Origin: Podocnemis expansa | Lineage: Eukaryota > Chordata > Testudines > Podocnemididae | DNA: 64,000 bases | Direction of reading: 5' to 3' | Assembly (NCBI GenBank): GCA_007922195.1 | Contig: ML682005.1 | Coordinates: 34,373,639 to 34,437,638 of the forward strand | Part shown: in pieces, positions 23,123 through 35,078 of the stretch | Layout of the letters: the number at the start of each line of letters is the position of its first letter | Numbering within the stretch: position 1 is the first letter of the stretch | The notes under the pieces: model-generated | Databases searched by the model: none | What the model was told of the DNA's origin: nothing | What the model saw: the letters and a program-made list of their open reading frames with translations, nothing else | Made by a program: the position numbers and the translations under genes

Positions 23123-24339
23123 GGCTATGTCTAACCTGGGGGATGAGGGAGCCCTGCAAGTCAACTTAACAAGGTCAATTTTAAGTCAGCTTTCTTACAT
23201 CGACTTTAGGGTACATCAGCATAGCCAAGGACCAGACATACCCGGGTGCCCCTCCTCCTACTCCATCCCATAGTCCGGATTGAGTACCCTGAGCCTAATG
23301 GGCTCCAGGGGCCAATCCGGACTCAGGCTGATCCGGCTCCTACCCTCGAAGGAGGAAATGAGTCCCACTCCCAGCCCCTCTCTGTGGGGCCAGCAAAGAG
23401 GAGCTGGGAGCCTGACCTGGCCCCCACCCCCTCTTTACTGGCAGCGGGGGATTAAAGACAGCTCCTGCCAGTGGTGACAAGTGACCAGGGGCCAAATTTG
23501 CCCCCCATCACTTATTGCGGCTAGAGGCTCTTCAGCCTTGTCAATTTCATTTCTGTCAAATTGACCAGGTTGTGGAGCCGCCTACCCTGATAAATGACCA
23601 GGGGGCAAATTTGGCCCTGGTCATGTATCACGGCTGGCAGGAGCTGGCTTTAATCCCCTGTTGCCAGTAAAAAGGGTGTGGGAGCCAGGTCAGGGTGCTA
23701 TCGGCCAGGGTTTGGGAAAGCCCCCATCGCGGCCAGGTGATGGCGGAGATGGCATAGTGGCCAGGGGTGATGCGGGCTCCCCTGGCCACCTTCAAGTGGC
23801 CAGGAGTGATTCCAGCTTCCTGCACCATCCATGGGTGATGCCAGCTCTCCCACTTTCAAGCAGCCAGGGGCAATGCGAGCTCCCCCAAACTCTGGGGGAG
23901 ATGCCAGCACCCTGTGCTCCTGGCCGCCTGCAAGCAGCCAGGGGTGATGCCAGCTCCTTGCACTGATCAGGAGTGATGCCGATTCCCCGCATCCCTGGCC
24001 GTTTGCAAGCATCTGGGGCCAATGCCGGCTCCCACACACATTTGGGAGAGATGCTGTCTCCCCTGAACCATGGCCAATTGTGATGCTGGCTCCCCAAGCC
24101 CTCAGCTCCTTGCCAGAGGGCAGAGGCCAGATCGGGGCCTCAGTGGGAGCCTATCATGCAGAGGCAGGGAAGGGGATGGGCCCTGCCCTGCAAAGTCGAC
24201 TTAAATGCTTAAGTCAACTTCCAGGGCAGGCGTTACTAAGTTGACTTAAGTAATTCCTTTAGTCAATTTAATAATTTCTAAATACAGATTGGGCTTAAAG
24301 GGCTTTAAGTCAACCTAAGCCCATAGTGTAGACATAGCC
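23123..24339. mobile_element. Expanded 3-bp-TSD element with GTCAAC/GTTGAC ends and GC-rich core
   Basis: The left end is GGCTATGTCTAACC and the right end ...AGTGTAGACATAGCC. The triplet ACT is duplicated (23120-23122 and 24340-24342). Variants of TTAAGTCAACTTAA lie within about 100-150 bp of each end (23150-23215, 24195-24320), while the centre is a GC-rich minisatellite (23690-24110). The long overlapping frames in the centre are a by-product of the tandem repeats. It has no transposase and would need help in trans. Confidence 0.75.
23690..24110. repeat. Degenerate GC-rich minisatellite
   Basis: Repeated units contain CAGGGGTGATGCCAGCTCCC and close variants, spaced roughly 35-60 bp. It lies inside the element at 23123-24339 and explains the long frames on both strands. 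Confidence 0.7.
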
Positions 24340-24342
24340 ACT

Positions 24343-25055
24343 GAATCCACAACTGATAATTTAAAACATGTTTACATTTGTATAAAGCAAAGTGACTACT
24401 TGTAGAACTGGTTGAAAGGTCTCCCAAGAGAAAATGCTGATTCAGCAAAACCAAAACTGTCCACAGGAGTTGGTCAATTGTTTTAAAGCTTTTCTGCCAG
24501 CCCAGCCTCCAGAAACAGCTGCCTTCTGGTGCTGCATCATTCCCCAGGCCTCCAGCTCTCCCAAAAAGCGTAGTCTCAGTAGGCAGTTACATGAGAAGTC
24601 AAGAAGGCTGGAGGAGCAAGCCAAAACATCTGTCCTGATTGTCTCAAAATACAATTCCTCTCCAATTTCTCTTCTCCTTGCTCATTTTTTTCTTTCAGTT
24701 TTAGTCATTTTTTGCCCAAATTGAAATGTGGGCAAAGAATTTTCCAGCTACTTCTAGTTACTTGGTACAATCAGGATTAATGTACTATTACACCATTACA
24801 TTTGAGTATATTACTAAGCACTAGAACTAATCAAAAAGAAAGGGCATGAAAACAGTATTTTCTTCAAAATCTACTGTCCCTCTTATTTAAAAAAAGAGTT
24901 TGAGCTATTTATCTGGTCAAAAATAAACTTTCCTTTGGCAAAAGTGAAAAAGTCCCTTTCTTATTTAAAAAAAAAAGTTTGAAATTTGAAATTGTTCCAC
25001 AATCTCCAGTACCCATGGGTAGATATTTATTTCAATGAGACTGTAAGAGTATCTC
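24343..25055. other. Non-coding DNA with a possible decayed hAT MITE
   Basis: GTAGAACTGGTTGAAA near 24401 and its rough inverse AATTTTCCAGCTAC near 24750 could be termini of an old element like that at 21958-22214, but the flanks do not match. Otherwise nothing is recognised. Confidence 0.3.
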
Positions 25056-25059
25056 TCAC

Positions 25060-25630
25060 ATGACCAAATGGACAGGTGCCTCCTGGTGATGGTCTGGGGA
25101 ATTGCTCAAGCAGCTTTCCCATCCAGTGGCCTATGCACCATCTTTCCTGGTCCGTCTCCAGGACCTAAGCCCTCTAGCCAAGTCCTCAATTCCCCCCATC
25201 AGGGATCAAATCTAGCCCAGGTTGGTTCACTTTGTGCCAGTGACTGCCACTAGTCTTCTCACCTCCCAAGAACAGTCTGGGGAGGGGGAGAGACCTGGGG
25301 TCACCCACTTCTGCAGGCCCCAGCTCAAGGAAACTGAATGCTGCTCCTCGATCCCAAGACAGTGTGACAGGTCCCCAGCTGCCTTCTTTCTCTTTGCTCC
25401 AGGCCTGCTCTCCAACCAACCTATGACAGTCCCCTGGGAGCTGCCTTTGGTTCTGCCCCCATTGCGCAAGCTGACAGCCTCCTTCCTTCTCTCAAATCAG
25501 GACAATTTTGTACTGGGCTAGGGCTACAGGCCCCATATAAACTGCTTCCTAAGTCTGATTGGCTCGGGAGCCACCAGCTACCATTGGCCGCCTAACTTAT
25601 CTGCAGGGTCTTTTCCCCACTACAGAGAGA
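25060..25630. repeat. Unclassified GC-richer repeat, possibly LTR-derived
   Basis: Composition and the motif GATTGGCTCGGGAGCCACC, preceded by a possible TATA-like CCCATATAAACTG, suggest a promoter-bearing repeat such as a solo LTR. I cannot identify both borders or a target duplication. Overlapping frames of 60-100 codons on both strands have no domains. Confidence 0.3.
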
Positions 25631-28600
25631 AAGAATATTATATAAGTAAGTAAGTAGATAGATGCATGTAAAAATGTAGTGCCATGTGTAAAATATTATC
25701 CAAATACAAAAGTATGCATACCAGTATACCTTGTTGAATACATATGTATATCTTGGAAAATATTACCTGTCTTGAAACCTAAAAAGTTCTCTTTGAATTA
25801 AGTAAGATGAGTCCACTAAAAGTAAGTTTTCTGAAGTAGTATAGTGAACTCAAAATCCTGTTACATAACTACACCTATGAATTGTGTGCACAGTTAGTTC
25901 TGCAACCTAGAACTACCTGTTAATATTTTTACTCTACTCTCCATCTACGTTACTTTTTGACTGTTTGTTTTGGTTTCATCCACTTACTCAGTCTTCTCTT
26001 CGGGACAGGGATTTTCATTCACTGTATGTTTGTGTAGTGCTGCAACAGATGTGCTGTGTTGGTTGAGCTTTCTAGGGGCTACCACAATACAAATAGTAAT
26101 TACTCTCTGCTAACAGGAAAACATATTATGGAATCTGTGATCCATTATAGGGCTCAATCTGTGAAGTGCATATGCAACTGTCCATTAAATCAGAAGGTAT
26201 TCAAAATTTTGCAGGATCTGTTCCTTAATTAAAGATTCCTTAAATATTTCTATTATTTATTTTTTGTATTATTATAGAACCTAAGAGCTAATCATAAACT
26301 ACTACCCTATTATTTTGTGCAAAGCACATAAGCACAGTAGACAAGGGAATGCTAACCCTCTATATTGACAATATGCTACTTTTTCATATAATTTTTGATC
26401 ATCTCGATTCCACGTCAGCTACTGATTCTTAAAGAATTTAGGAAGGGATCAAGTTACAAGATTAGTCTTGCTAAAATACATGCACTATATTGGATGCTGA
26501 TGTATTCCCCTGAGAGTAACTGACTCCTTCACTTCCTCACTAATGGACACTTACAAAGTTTTAAAGATGCTTAGGAGTTAATATCTCCTCACATATGGAC
26601 AATTAGTTTCTAATGCATTTCTTCCCTGTGCTTGACTAATTCAGAATGAACCCAGCTACATGGAAACACTTAACACTTTCAGAAATGGGATGAGAAAGGA
26701 AAGATTAATAAAAATGAATTCTCTAGAGCTTCGTTCTGAATTCAGCAAGACACTTAGGCCTATGTGTAAGTTTAAGTAGTTGGATAGCACCATTGTAATC
26801 AAAGGGACTAAATATACTTAAAGTCGGGCACCTGCATAAGTTACTTGTTGGAACAGAGCCTTTAAGAATAGGACTCACTAACCATGTCCAAAATAAATTA
26901 TGGACAAAGGAGCATGAACATGTTGTTGCAATGACCAGAAGTTCAGTTCCCTAGTTTCCACAAATTTGTTTACTTGCTGAACCTCTTGGTACGTGCATAA
27001 TTAAATCACACAATCTATTTATTATCATTACCTTGGAAATGTCTAGAAGGCAAAAAAGGTCTCAAGAGCACCACAGATAAGAGAACTGTCTGGCATAGAA
27101 TTTGGCAGAAAATGCATAAATTAATTAATATATGTATTGATAAAATACAAAAAGTACTGTTTGATATGGGCTCCTTATGGTGACTGACTAACAAGTTTCT
27201 GAGACAGTGGCTTTGTTTTCTATGATACACATTCACAGTGTCCTGAGCTCTAATAACACCTCTGAACTTGGCTCCCTCATTTTCCTTCCTTCTCTGCCTC
27301 AGCTGCTCTTTCTGTGAAACTAGGATGTTACTTGTCACTGAGAATCCCTGTTTTTACCAGTCTCCTTGTAAACATCCCCACTTTCCCTTTTACGTCATCC
27401 CTTCATTCCCCTCTCAATAACAGAAGACTTAGATCTCAGTAAAGCAGCCAGGGTCCTTGCAACTGGCCTCCAAACTACACTTGACTATCTCCCCATTCTT
27501 GAATGCTGCCCATTGCCTCTTCAACTCACATGGAAGTAGACTCCCATCCAACCTGCTTCCACATTCTCAAAATAATGGTTGGTTGAGAGATTGGTGCCAG
27601 CAGCAGAAAGGCAGTTTACAAAGGGATTCCTACCTGGAGGGTGTTAGGTTTCTGGCAGCAGAGAGGCAGAGCAACACAAGAAAAAATCCGGATTTGCCTT
27701 TTCTTGCTACCAGCTACAGGCAAGCTTCCTGTGCTATTCCAACCCTTTTGAAAAAATTCAGTATGGAGATGGAATTTACCAGTGGACTAGTGGTGAGCTA
27801 AGGTGAAAAAGAATCCTAGCACACTTCACAGCAGGAATGAGTCCATGAATTCTCACCGCTAGCAGAGTGAGAACACTGCCAATCCAATTGTAAGGCATAT
27901 AGCTCTTTAATCACTTTACCTGTTCCATTTGAGTGTGGAGGCTGATATGCAGACATCTTCAAAATAATTCACAGAGAGATTCATTCAAAACAAATACCTC
28001 AGACTCTCCCTACAATCAGAAACACAGAACTATTGTTACACTTCTGGTTTACTGGAAAGAGCACACATGCACACTCAACAGAATCTTCATTTTTAGATCA
28101 TTGTTGGTTAACTTATGCCCCCCAAATAACCTCCTGAAAGTGTTCAGACTGTGACTAAATCAGAATTCCTCTCCAGAATTTTGTTAAAGATCCTGTCTGA
28201 GAAAGTATTTTGCACCCTCTGGTGGTTTATTGCTGCCATTGCTGGTAAGCAATCTGAAGAACTGTCAAATGCTATCCAAAAAAAGTAGCAATTTTGTAGG
28301 GTAAAAAGAAGTAAAGTCACATAACCAGACTGTTATTTGGAAACAAAAATGCCAGAATACCCTCATATTTGCTACAGTGCTTCTGTCTATTGATCATTCT
28401 CATCTTCCAATTCACTGAACTGTCTTCAGCTTCGACTCCTGGCAAGGAAAATCCTTTCAGTCCACAGCACGGCCTTGCACCCATCTGCAAGTCAAAACAT
28501 AACAATGGACATTTATGATTATAATTCTGCAGAATTGTTTTCTCATAGATACATCTCTTTCTACAGAGACCATAAACAGGATTACAGATCGGGCATTTAA

Positions 28601-29215
28601 ATATATTTTTTTTAAATTTACAATATGGCAAAATTTGAATGACAGGGGTAATCCACTTCAAATTTCAGTTTCACTAGACCGTCGTGTAAGAACAAAGAAG
28701 TGTGGTGCCTGTCCATTCATGCAGCAGATTATATAAACTCCCTTAAGCACTTGCTCATAAAAAGGGCATATAAAAGCAGTACACATCACATCATGTTATG
28801 AAGGGCAGAAGGGCAAATATTATCAGACCTGGAGGCAACATGTGCTCTCATTCTTTTCTGTTTGTCAGTGGAACATTATTACTGACAATATTTAGAATGT
28901 CATGGCTATTGCTTTGACAGCATGAGACCAAAGAAGCAAAGATTATCTGCATCTGTGGAATTGCATGTTTCACAAGCAGCATTTCACATTTGTATAATAT
29001 AGGTATCATGATGGTTCATTCAATGCCCATCTTATACCAGTGTTAGCTGGTTATATTTATATTGCAAAATATTTAGAGAATTGCTAACAGGACTAATATA
29101 TAATGTAGGAACAGCTTCCTGAGAGCAAAAATATTTTATGTTGGGCTTAGTCCTATACAATAATTACTTTCCCTCTTACCACTCCAGCATTAGGTACAGT
29201 TGGGTTGGTGCTTTT
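25631..29215. other. Non-coding AT-rich stretch
   Basis: No domain-bearing frame is present. The 107-114 codon frames at 27015-27338, 27457-27801 and 28317-28661 have no recognisable motifs. The sequence 26745-26865 may be an ancient interspersed repeat of unknown family. Confidence 0.45.
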
Positions 29216-29218
29216 AAG

Positions 29219-29372
29219 AATTTATTTAGATTCTTATAGTGCACCTATCACCATGGTATCTGAGAACCTACTTGATTTGTCAGTTCTTCTTCACAGATGG
29301 GGAAACTGAGGCAGTGAGCTCACTTGCCCCAAATCATACAAGAAATCTGTGGCAGGATTCTGCATCTTAACA
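29219..29372 (+). repeat. MIR/CORE-SINE-like ancient repeat
   Basis: The block ACAGATGGGGAAACTGAGGC followed by a degenerate CACTTGCCC...CAAATCATAC and GTGGCAGGATTC matches the conserved core of MIR-type SINEs found across amniotes. The 5' tRNA-like part is not recognisable. Confidence 0.65.
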
Positions 29373-30630
29373 TGTTTGCTCATACTGTAGAATCTGTCTC
29401 TATTAAAATATTTATCTGGGAAGCATGAAGATCAGTATCTTCTAGATATTTATGTACTCACCTGTTTTTTACTTTCTATCTGGCTCCACTCAGCAATATA
29501 TTCTGTGTATTTTCAGCAGAAATGTACTGGTTCACAACAGCTCATCTCTCATCACCAATAATCTTCTTCCTAGGAGAAAGCGCTTTGTGTGTCCCAGATC
29601 TGAAGGGCTGTCATATCCAACTGTCTTTCAATGCAGTATTTTTCTGCAGCAAAAGACAATTGTAAATTTCCTTGAGGCTTCAAATCTTCGCAGTTTGACA
29701 CCCGCTCAGCCACAAAGTGAGATGAAGTTGAAGATTCAGATCAAGACTCCAGCCTTTCCAGCAAATGAGCAGAAACAAAAAAGCATGAGCCTTGCCAATC
29801 TTTGATGAGTTCAAATCACTACTTTCCCACCAAATGAATTTGATCGTGCTTCATGCATCCTTTTAACTGTAGCAAAACCACACTCTTCCTAAAATAATTA
29901 TAGGATGTGAATAACCTCTGGAGCTGCATGAGTTTTTAGTCTCTGCATGGCATTCTGGTGAACTCTGCCTGCTTTCAGCAAAGCTCGCCAAGATTTACTT
30001 TAAAAAAAAAATTCACTTCCGAGCACCCCTGATGGTCTGAAGTATAGAAGCTCTATTTATGGCTGAAAGAAATTCAAAACTTGTCGGTCTTTTTCCTCAG
30101 TGCTAGGAGGAAGCAGGAAACAGTGGGGATAACTGTTATAATCAGTTTATATAACCATCTGATATACAGTTAGTGCTAGCAATTTCAATTTCATGTATGC
30201 ACCACCCCTCTAAAGTAGGACAGCAACATACTCCAGTCAGTTAACAAAACAGCAACACTCTAAACACAGTGTGATAGCCTCACAGGAACAGCTGGAAGTT
30301 AAAGTCGGAATGGAGATGGCAGTCATGTTAATTTTAGGGTTAAATAACAATTTTTCAAGTTGGAAAACGTTCATATGTACAATACTATAGCTCAATGGAG
30401 ACCTCCAGTGGTCCAGAATTGTTATGAAGTCTCAGCCATTACTCTGAGTATATACGTTGCTAACAACACATCTCCTCTCTCTCTAAATAAATTGATCATT
30501 CTTTAAAATGCAAATATTTTTGGTTAACATTTCAGAAAGAATTGATGTGAAAAGATGTACAACTATAATACAGATAATCCACTGAACATTTAAAACTATT
30601 TTATTACCACATTGTGGAGAAATGAATGTA
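29373..30630. other. Non-coding DNA
   Basis: The plus frame at 29452-29805 (117 codons) shows no recognised domain, and I see no clear splice sites. The remainder is AT-rich. Confidence 0.4.
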
Positions 30631-30638
30631 GTTTATGG

Positions 30639-31186
30639 CAGTGACGTCACTGGCGTTGGGCACCCCGGGGCATGTGCCCCAGGTGCCAACGCCAGTGCCC
30701 TGGATCTCCGGCCCAATGGGGCCAGGGATCTGGGGCCTGAACCCTGGCAGGCTGCGGCTGCGGCAGCAGCAGCATCTACAGCCAGGGATCCAGGGCCTAG
30801 CTGGCTGCCCAGCAGGCCCCACGCCCTGGCAAGGGATAGGGCCAGGGGGAGGCCGCGCTGCCGCTGGCAGCTAGGCCCCGGATCCCTGGCCTTAGATGTG
30901 GCCGCAGCCAGCTGGGGATCTGGGCCCCGGCCGGCCACCCGTGGTGGCCCCATCCCCTGCTAGGGATCTGGGGCTGCGACCGTGGGCCTGGCCTCCAGCG
31001 GCTGCTTTGGGCCGGGCTGGGCTGCACCGTGCCGCACCGCAGCCTAGCTGCCGGCAGCAGCGCGGGCTCCCCCTGGCCCTATCCCAGGCCAGGGAGCGTA
31101 GCCTTCTGGCTGGGGGCAGGGCCTGCCCTCTGGGGGTGGGTCTGGGCCCATGCCCCGGGTCCCTCCCTGCCCCAGCGACGCCCCTG
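30639..31186. mobile_element. GC-rich non-autonomous hAT element with exact 8-bp TSD
   Basis: The left terminus CAGTGACGTCACTGG and the inverted right terminus (CAGGGGCGTCGCTGG read from the other strand) agree at 12 of 15 positions. The 8-mer GTTTATGG is exactly duplicated at 30631-30638 and 31187-31194. The 548-bp interior is very GC- and CpG-rich, in sharp contrast to the AT-rich flanks, and gives frames of 70-113 codons on both strands without domains. It would look like a CpG island to a composition scan. Confidence 0.88.
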
Positions 31187-31194
31187 GTTTATGG

Positions 31195-31979
31195 GCCAGA
31201 CTCTTGGCTTCTATAAAAAATATAGTAAAATCAGAGTTATTTGGAACTAATTTACACCATTTGAGAATATGGGCCATTATGTGACTGTTAGCATATTATA
31301 CAGCATACAGACTCACATATGAGCTAATGCCTGTCTCACAGTGCAATATACACACAACATGCACAAAACATAATATTCTGAGTCTGTATGAAACTACTAT
31401 GGTAATCTCTTCCTAAAAATGTATAACCAAAGCAACTGTTTGCCCCATTTTAAATAGCAATGAATGAACCAATCTTGGCAAAATAAGGACAAATGCAAAC
31501 ATTGCACCCTCATCAGAAATACACCTTTGCGTGAGGTTTTGTAAGCTTGTCTTTCCCCATAACCCTTGGCCTCATTTCCCTGAAAGTTCATTCATATTTG
31601 GACAGTGCACAGGGAAATCATTTTCCACACTCATGAAAGGATTTTGGTGTGTGGTGGCAGGGTAGGGTAGGGCTATATCCAAACCATCATTCTGGGACAT
31701 CGTCTTTGGGGCAGGCAGCCTACTCTTCTTACCTTGGAGCCAGGATCCAGAAGCAAGAGTTTTAACTGACTGGTGGTGCCTAGTAAACCCAAAACTGCAC
31801 CACACTAGTGTAGGTCAAATTCATTCTTCCTGTAGTAAGAGTGGAATTGTAGCAACTAGACCAGGTTTGAGAAGAGGTCTAGTTCAGTTAAACACTAGGG
31901 GGTTCAAGAAAGTTGGCAGCAGATAACAAGGTACTCTGCCTCTCACACTATAAGAACCTCTGCATACAGCGTTGGTCAC
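31195..31979. other. Non-coding DNA
   Basis: Two short minus frames lack domains. No repeat family is recognised. Confidence 0.4.
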
Positions 31980-32152
31980 TCAGGGTGTGTTCACGCGGCA
32001 TTCTCATTTCGAAACAATGAGGTTGTTTCGAAATAAGAATTGCCATGGCCACATGACGCACAGCAATTTCGAAACAAGCAAACCCCTTGTTTCGAAATGG
32101 CAGCCATTCTTTCGGAACAGCTTAAACCTGGTTTCCCATCAAAACAGCGTTG

Positions 32153-32271
32153 TTTCATATATCATCGGGCTGGAAGGGACCTCGTGAGATCATCGAGTCC
32201 AACCCCCTGGGAATTGAACCCAGGACCTTCTGCATGTTAAGCAGAGGTGCTCACCACTACACTATTTGCAA
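32153..32271 (-). mobile_element. SINE: tRNA-Val(AAC)-like head with CR1-type tail
   Basis: On the minus strand the head reads TAGTGTAGTGGTGAGCAC, a match to the A box, then a perfect 5-bp anticodon stem TCTGC/GCAGA around the loop TTAACAT (anticodon AAC, Val). A 5-base variable loop follows, then a perfect T arm CTGGG/CCCAG around TTCAATT (B box GGTTCAATTCC). The acceptor stem is not paired, so this is not a working tRNA. The head passes directly into GGGGGTTGGACTCGATGATC and on to CTTCCAGCC, the same 3' end as the CR1 copies here. The design is that of a Pol III-transcribed SINE mobilised by CR1. Confidence 0.8.
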
Positions 32272-32345
32272 CGGCTTGTTTCGAAACAACACCAGCAGGG
32301 CATGCTGTTTTGAAACAATGGCTGTTTCGAAACAGCATTTGAACA

Positions 32346-32378
32346 TTCCTCCCAGGGTGCTTAGCACCCTGGGAGGAA
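32346..32378. repeat. Perfect 15-bp hairpin
   Basis: Arms TTCCTCCCAGGGTGC and GCACCCTGGGAGGAA are separated by TTA. It lies at the junction between the TTCGAA-rich left part and the GC-rich right part of the 31983-32685 element. Confidence 0.9.
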
Positions 32379-32703
32379 GGGCCACCCCCTCAGTACCCTG
32401 GCCAGGGAAACCTCAGCACCCTGGCTAGGGTGGTGAGGGGTGTCCCCTTGCCAGCAGAGGGGGACTGCAGGCACCGGCGGAGAGCAGTGCAGCCACCCCC
32501 CGCACACTGCGGGTGCCTGCAGACAACCCCCTGCATACACCCGCGGGGTGAGGCGCCTGGCTGCGCTTCACCCTGCGGGTGTCTGCAGTCCCCTCCCCAA
32601 GAGAAATAGCATGTCCACACTGTAGACATGCTATTTCGCTCCCTTATTTCCAAGACACCTTTTTTGTCTGTGTGTGAACACAGCCTCAGAGAGCACAGAG
32701 CAC

Positions 32704-32731
32704 AATTATAGGGTTGGAAGGGACCTCACTC
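32704..32731 (-). repeat. Tiny CR1/SINE 3'-tail fragment
   Basis: ATAGGGTTGGAAGGGACCTC matches the CR1 3' end. Only this tip is present, so it may be a heavily truncated CR1 or SINE insertion. Confidence 0.45.
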
Positions 32732-32734
32732 ATC

Positions 32735-33859
32735 CCTAATAAAGATCACATGCCTATAACTCTGCCTGCCTGCTGAATGCCTCATGGTTACTGAAATGCT
32801 TCCTTGAACTGCTGGCTGCCTCTGTATTTTCATCCAAGTAACTAAAATGCATAAGTCCAGCAAAGCAATTATTGTGTCTTAACACCATCTAGCTGTTGTA
32901 ACTGTGACTAGAGCAGAACAGAGATTCTCTCTACCACCATGACCACCACCAAGACCACCATCTACTGGGACTGGAATGACCGCTGCAGAGATCAGCCTTC
33001 CATTAAAGGACCATTTAAAGATGAATTGCTGCTGCAGAAGAAATCATCTTCTTGAAAAAATGGGAAGCTGTCCACCTGTCAAAAATGGCTTCCCAAAGAG
33101 CATCAGAAGTAGGAAATAGGAGGAATGTTGCAGAGGAAGGTGATGTGAAAGAATTAAGTTTGGTGATTCACATAAATTTTTAATTAGGAATTGAAGTTTT
33201 ATATAAACTTTAAACATAATCTGAACTGAAATTTGCGAAGTTTAAATTTGGTCACTTCATTATTGTTACTTGTACCATCTCTGTGATAAATTATTGCATC
33301 ATCTTAAATGTGTTCTTCATTGCTCAGTTTTGCAACTTGATGTTTTTTTAGCATAGGTTTATTGTATGTCAATTGCACTAAAGCAATTAAGACACAATGA
33401 GGTGCAAATACCTGTCCTCATCTCCTGTCTAAATCATCATTCATATGTATTGAAAGTGTGTCCATAGTGTTAATAAATAATAAAAGGAACATAAATGGAA
33501 CATCTCTTCATACATTGTCAACTCTATAAACAAGTAACCATATCTAAAGAATTTGTATATGAAACACAACTTTGGGTCTGGTTTGTCCAGACGTATCAAA
33601 CTGATGATGGGAGCCTGAAGACCTGGAAACACCTGGATGTGGTCAAAAGGAATAATGTCATAGAGTGCTAGTACTCAGCAGACTAGGTCACTTAACGTGT
33701 AGACACCCCTCAGCATGAAGGTTTTTCAGCGTAGTCCTTCTCCTTAACTGTGGGGGGGAGGTGGGGAGAGGAGTGAATTGGACATGAGACTTATGCTTTT
33801 CCTGCAGCAGCAGCAATTATTAGGAGATACCACACCTTCCCCCCACTGAATCAGATTCC
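32735..33859. other. Non-coding DNA
   Basis: No gene or family recognised. Confidence 0.4.
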
Positions 33860-35012
33860 CTAAGAAGATAGACTGTATCTGGCACACTAGTGTGTGGAAG
33901 CGATCAGCGTCTCCGTGGGTCAGGGAGGGGGCCTCCTGCTGGTGACACAGGGGGATTAGCCGGTAAGAGCGCCCCTCCCAGTAGCTGGAAATGCGTATGT
34001 GGCCCCGGCCCCCAGGCAGGGCAGGCGAGTACAGAGTCTCTGGCTCCGGCTGCCAGGCGGGGCAGGCGAATACAGAGGCTATGAGCTCAGGTGGTCAGGG
34101 GTTTTAACCAAGTGAGGGAGTTGAGGAGGGAGACACAGGCCCACCCACTCCACTGTGTCTCAGCCATGGGCCCTAGGCAGCGGTCAGGCGGTCCACCACT
34201 GGGTCAGCAGAGCTCCCACCGAAACAAGCTGCCCAGTGACACGGCCCGGCCTTCTGCCTTCCCTGGGCTACTTCCTCCAGCCCCAACCCTTCTCCAGCCC
34301 CAAGTACCTAAGTCCAGAGGGGGTAGCCATCCTCGGGATCTCCTTTATAGAAGGCCTGGGGGATCCCAGCAAACCCCTCCATGTTCATCGTTGGCAGGTC
34401 AGGGTACTTTTCTGGGTCCTCGAAAAGGGGCAACTCCTCCAGGTTCTGGGGCCCATATGTAGCCGGTGTCTCTTCCTCTGCTGAGGGTAGCCCATCTAGA
34501 TTGCAAGGTCAATAGGTCACAGAGTCTTCGGCATCCTCTGGATCCTGATCTGCCTCTGGGCGGGGTGGCTGCTCCACAGGTTGGCAGACTTTGGAGCGCC
34601 CTCTTCAGTCGGCTGCCTCAGGGTTATCAACCCAGTCACTTGGCCCAGGGAGGCTGGGCGGGCCGTAGAGCTGGGTGCCCAGAGAGGCAGGGGCCTGCCA
34701 GCGGGGCTGGACCTGACCTCTTCTGGCTGGCTCCCTCCAGGCAGGCACATCCTTCCCCCTTTCAAAGCTCAGCCCCAAATAAACTCAGCCTCGGTTTTTA
34801 TACTTCCCCTTCCTGTTCTAGCCACACCACTCTGCTTCTGGGACCTAGGTCCTGCAGTTCCCCGGTCTGGCCAGAGAGGGAGTTTCGGGGCATTCCTCCA
34901 GCTCTGGCTCTTATGGAGGCCACAGTGCCTGCCTACAGTGTGCCTCCTGAGATGTCCAAGGGTCACTTCTTGCCACCTGCTTCTCTCCTCCAGCTTAAAG
35001 TCCAGTATAAGT
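33860..35012. repeat. Unclassified GC-rich repeat ending in a GAAA tract
   Basis: This 1.15-kb block is much more GC-rich than its flanks. It has two tandem units near 34005-34075 (CCAGGCAGGGCAGGCGAGTA and CCAGGCGGGGCAGGCGAATA), related in plan to the units at 21120-21290. Frames of 109-182 codons overlap one another on both strands and have no domains. A solo LTR or other retroelement is possible. Borders and target duplication were not found. Confidence 0.4.
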
Positions 35013-35014
35013 GA

Positions 35015-35078
<64 letters not shown>

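Larger units (their letters stand above)
31983..32685. mobile_element. 3-bp-TSD element with GTTTCGAAACAAC words (second copy)
   Basis: The left end GGGTGTGTTCACGC and right end GTGTGTGAACACAGCC are inverted forms of the terminus seen at 6825-7197. The triplet TCA is duplicated at 31980-31982 and 32686-32688. Variants of GTTTCGAAACAAC are frequent in the first 370 bp, many with the CpG intact, which suggests a fairly young copy. The right half is a GC-rich core with hairpins (32346-32378) and CTGCAGGCACC-type repeats. A tRNA-derived SINE is inserted at about 32153-32271. Confidence 0.85.

Noticed and set aside
23123..23226. Short 104-bp MITE ending at GCATAGCC
   Set aside because: The right flank does not repeat ACT, whereas the terminus at 24339 does.
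30622..31250. CpG island and exon of a host gene
   Set aside because: Exact 8-bp target duplication and inverted termini show a transposon insertion.
32207..32271. Functional tRNA-Val gene
   Set aside because: The anticodon and T stems are perfect, but the acceptor stem does not pair and the 3' side runs directly into a CR1 tail.
33890..35014. Long plus-strand frames of 109-182 codons
   Set aside because: They overlap in several frames and on both strands within a GC-rich repeat, with no domain or splice pattern. GC-rich DNA gives long frames by chance.
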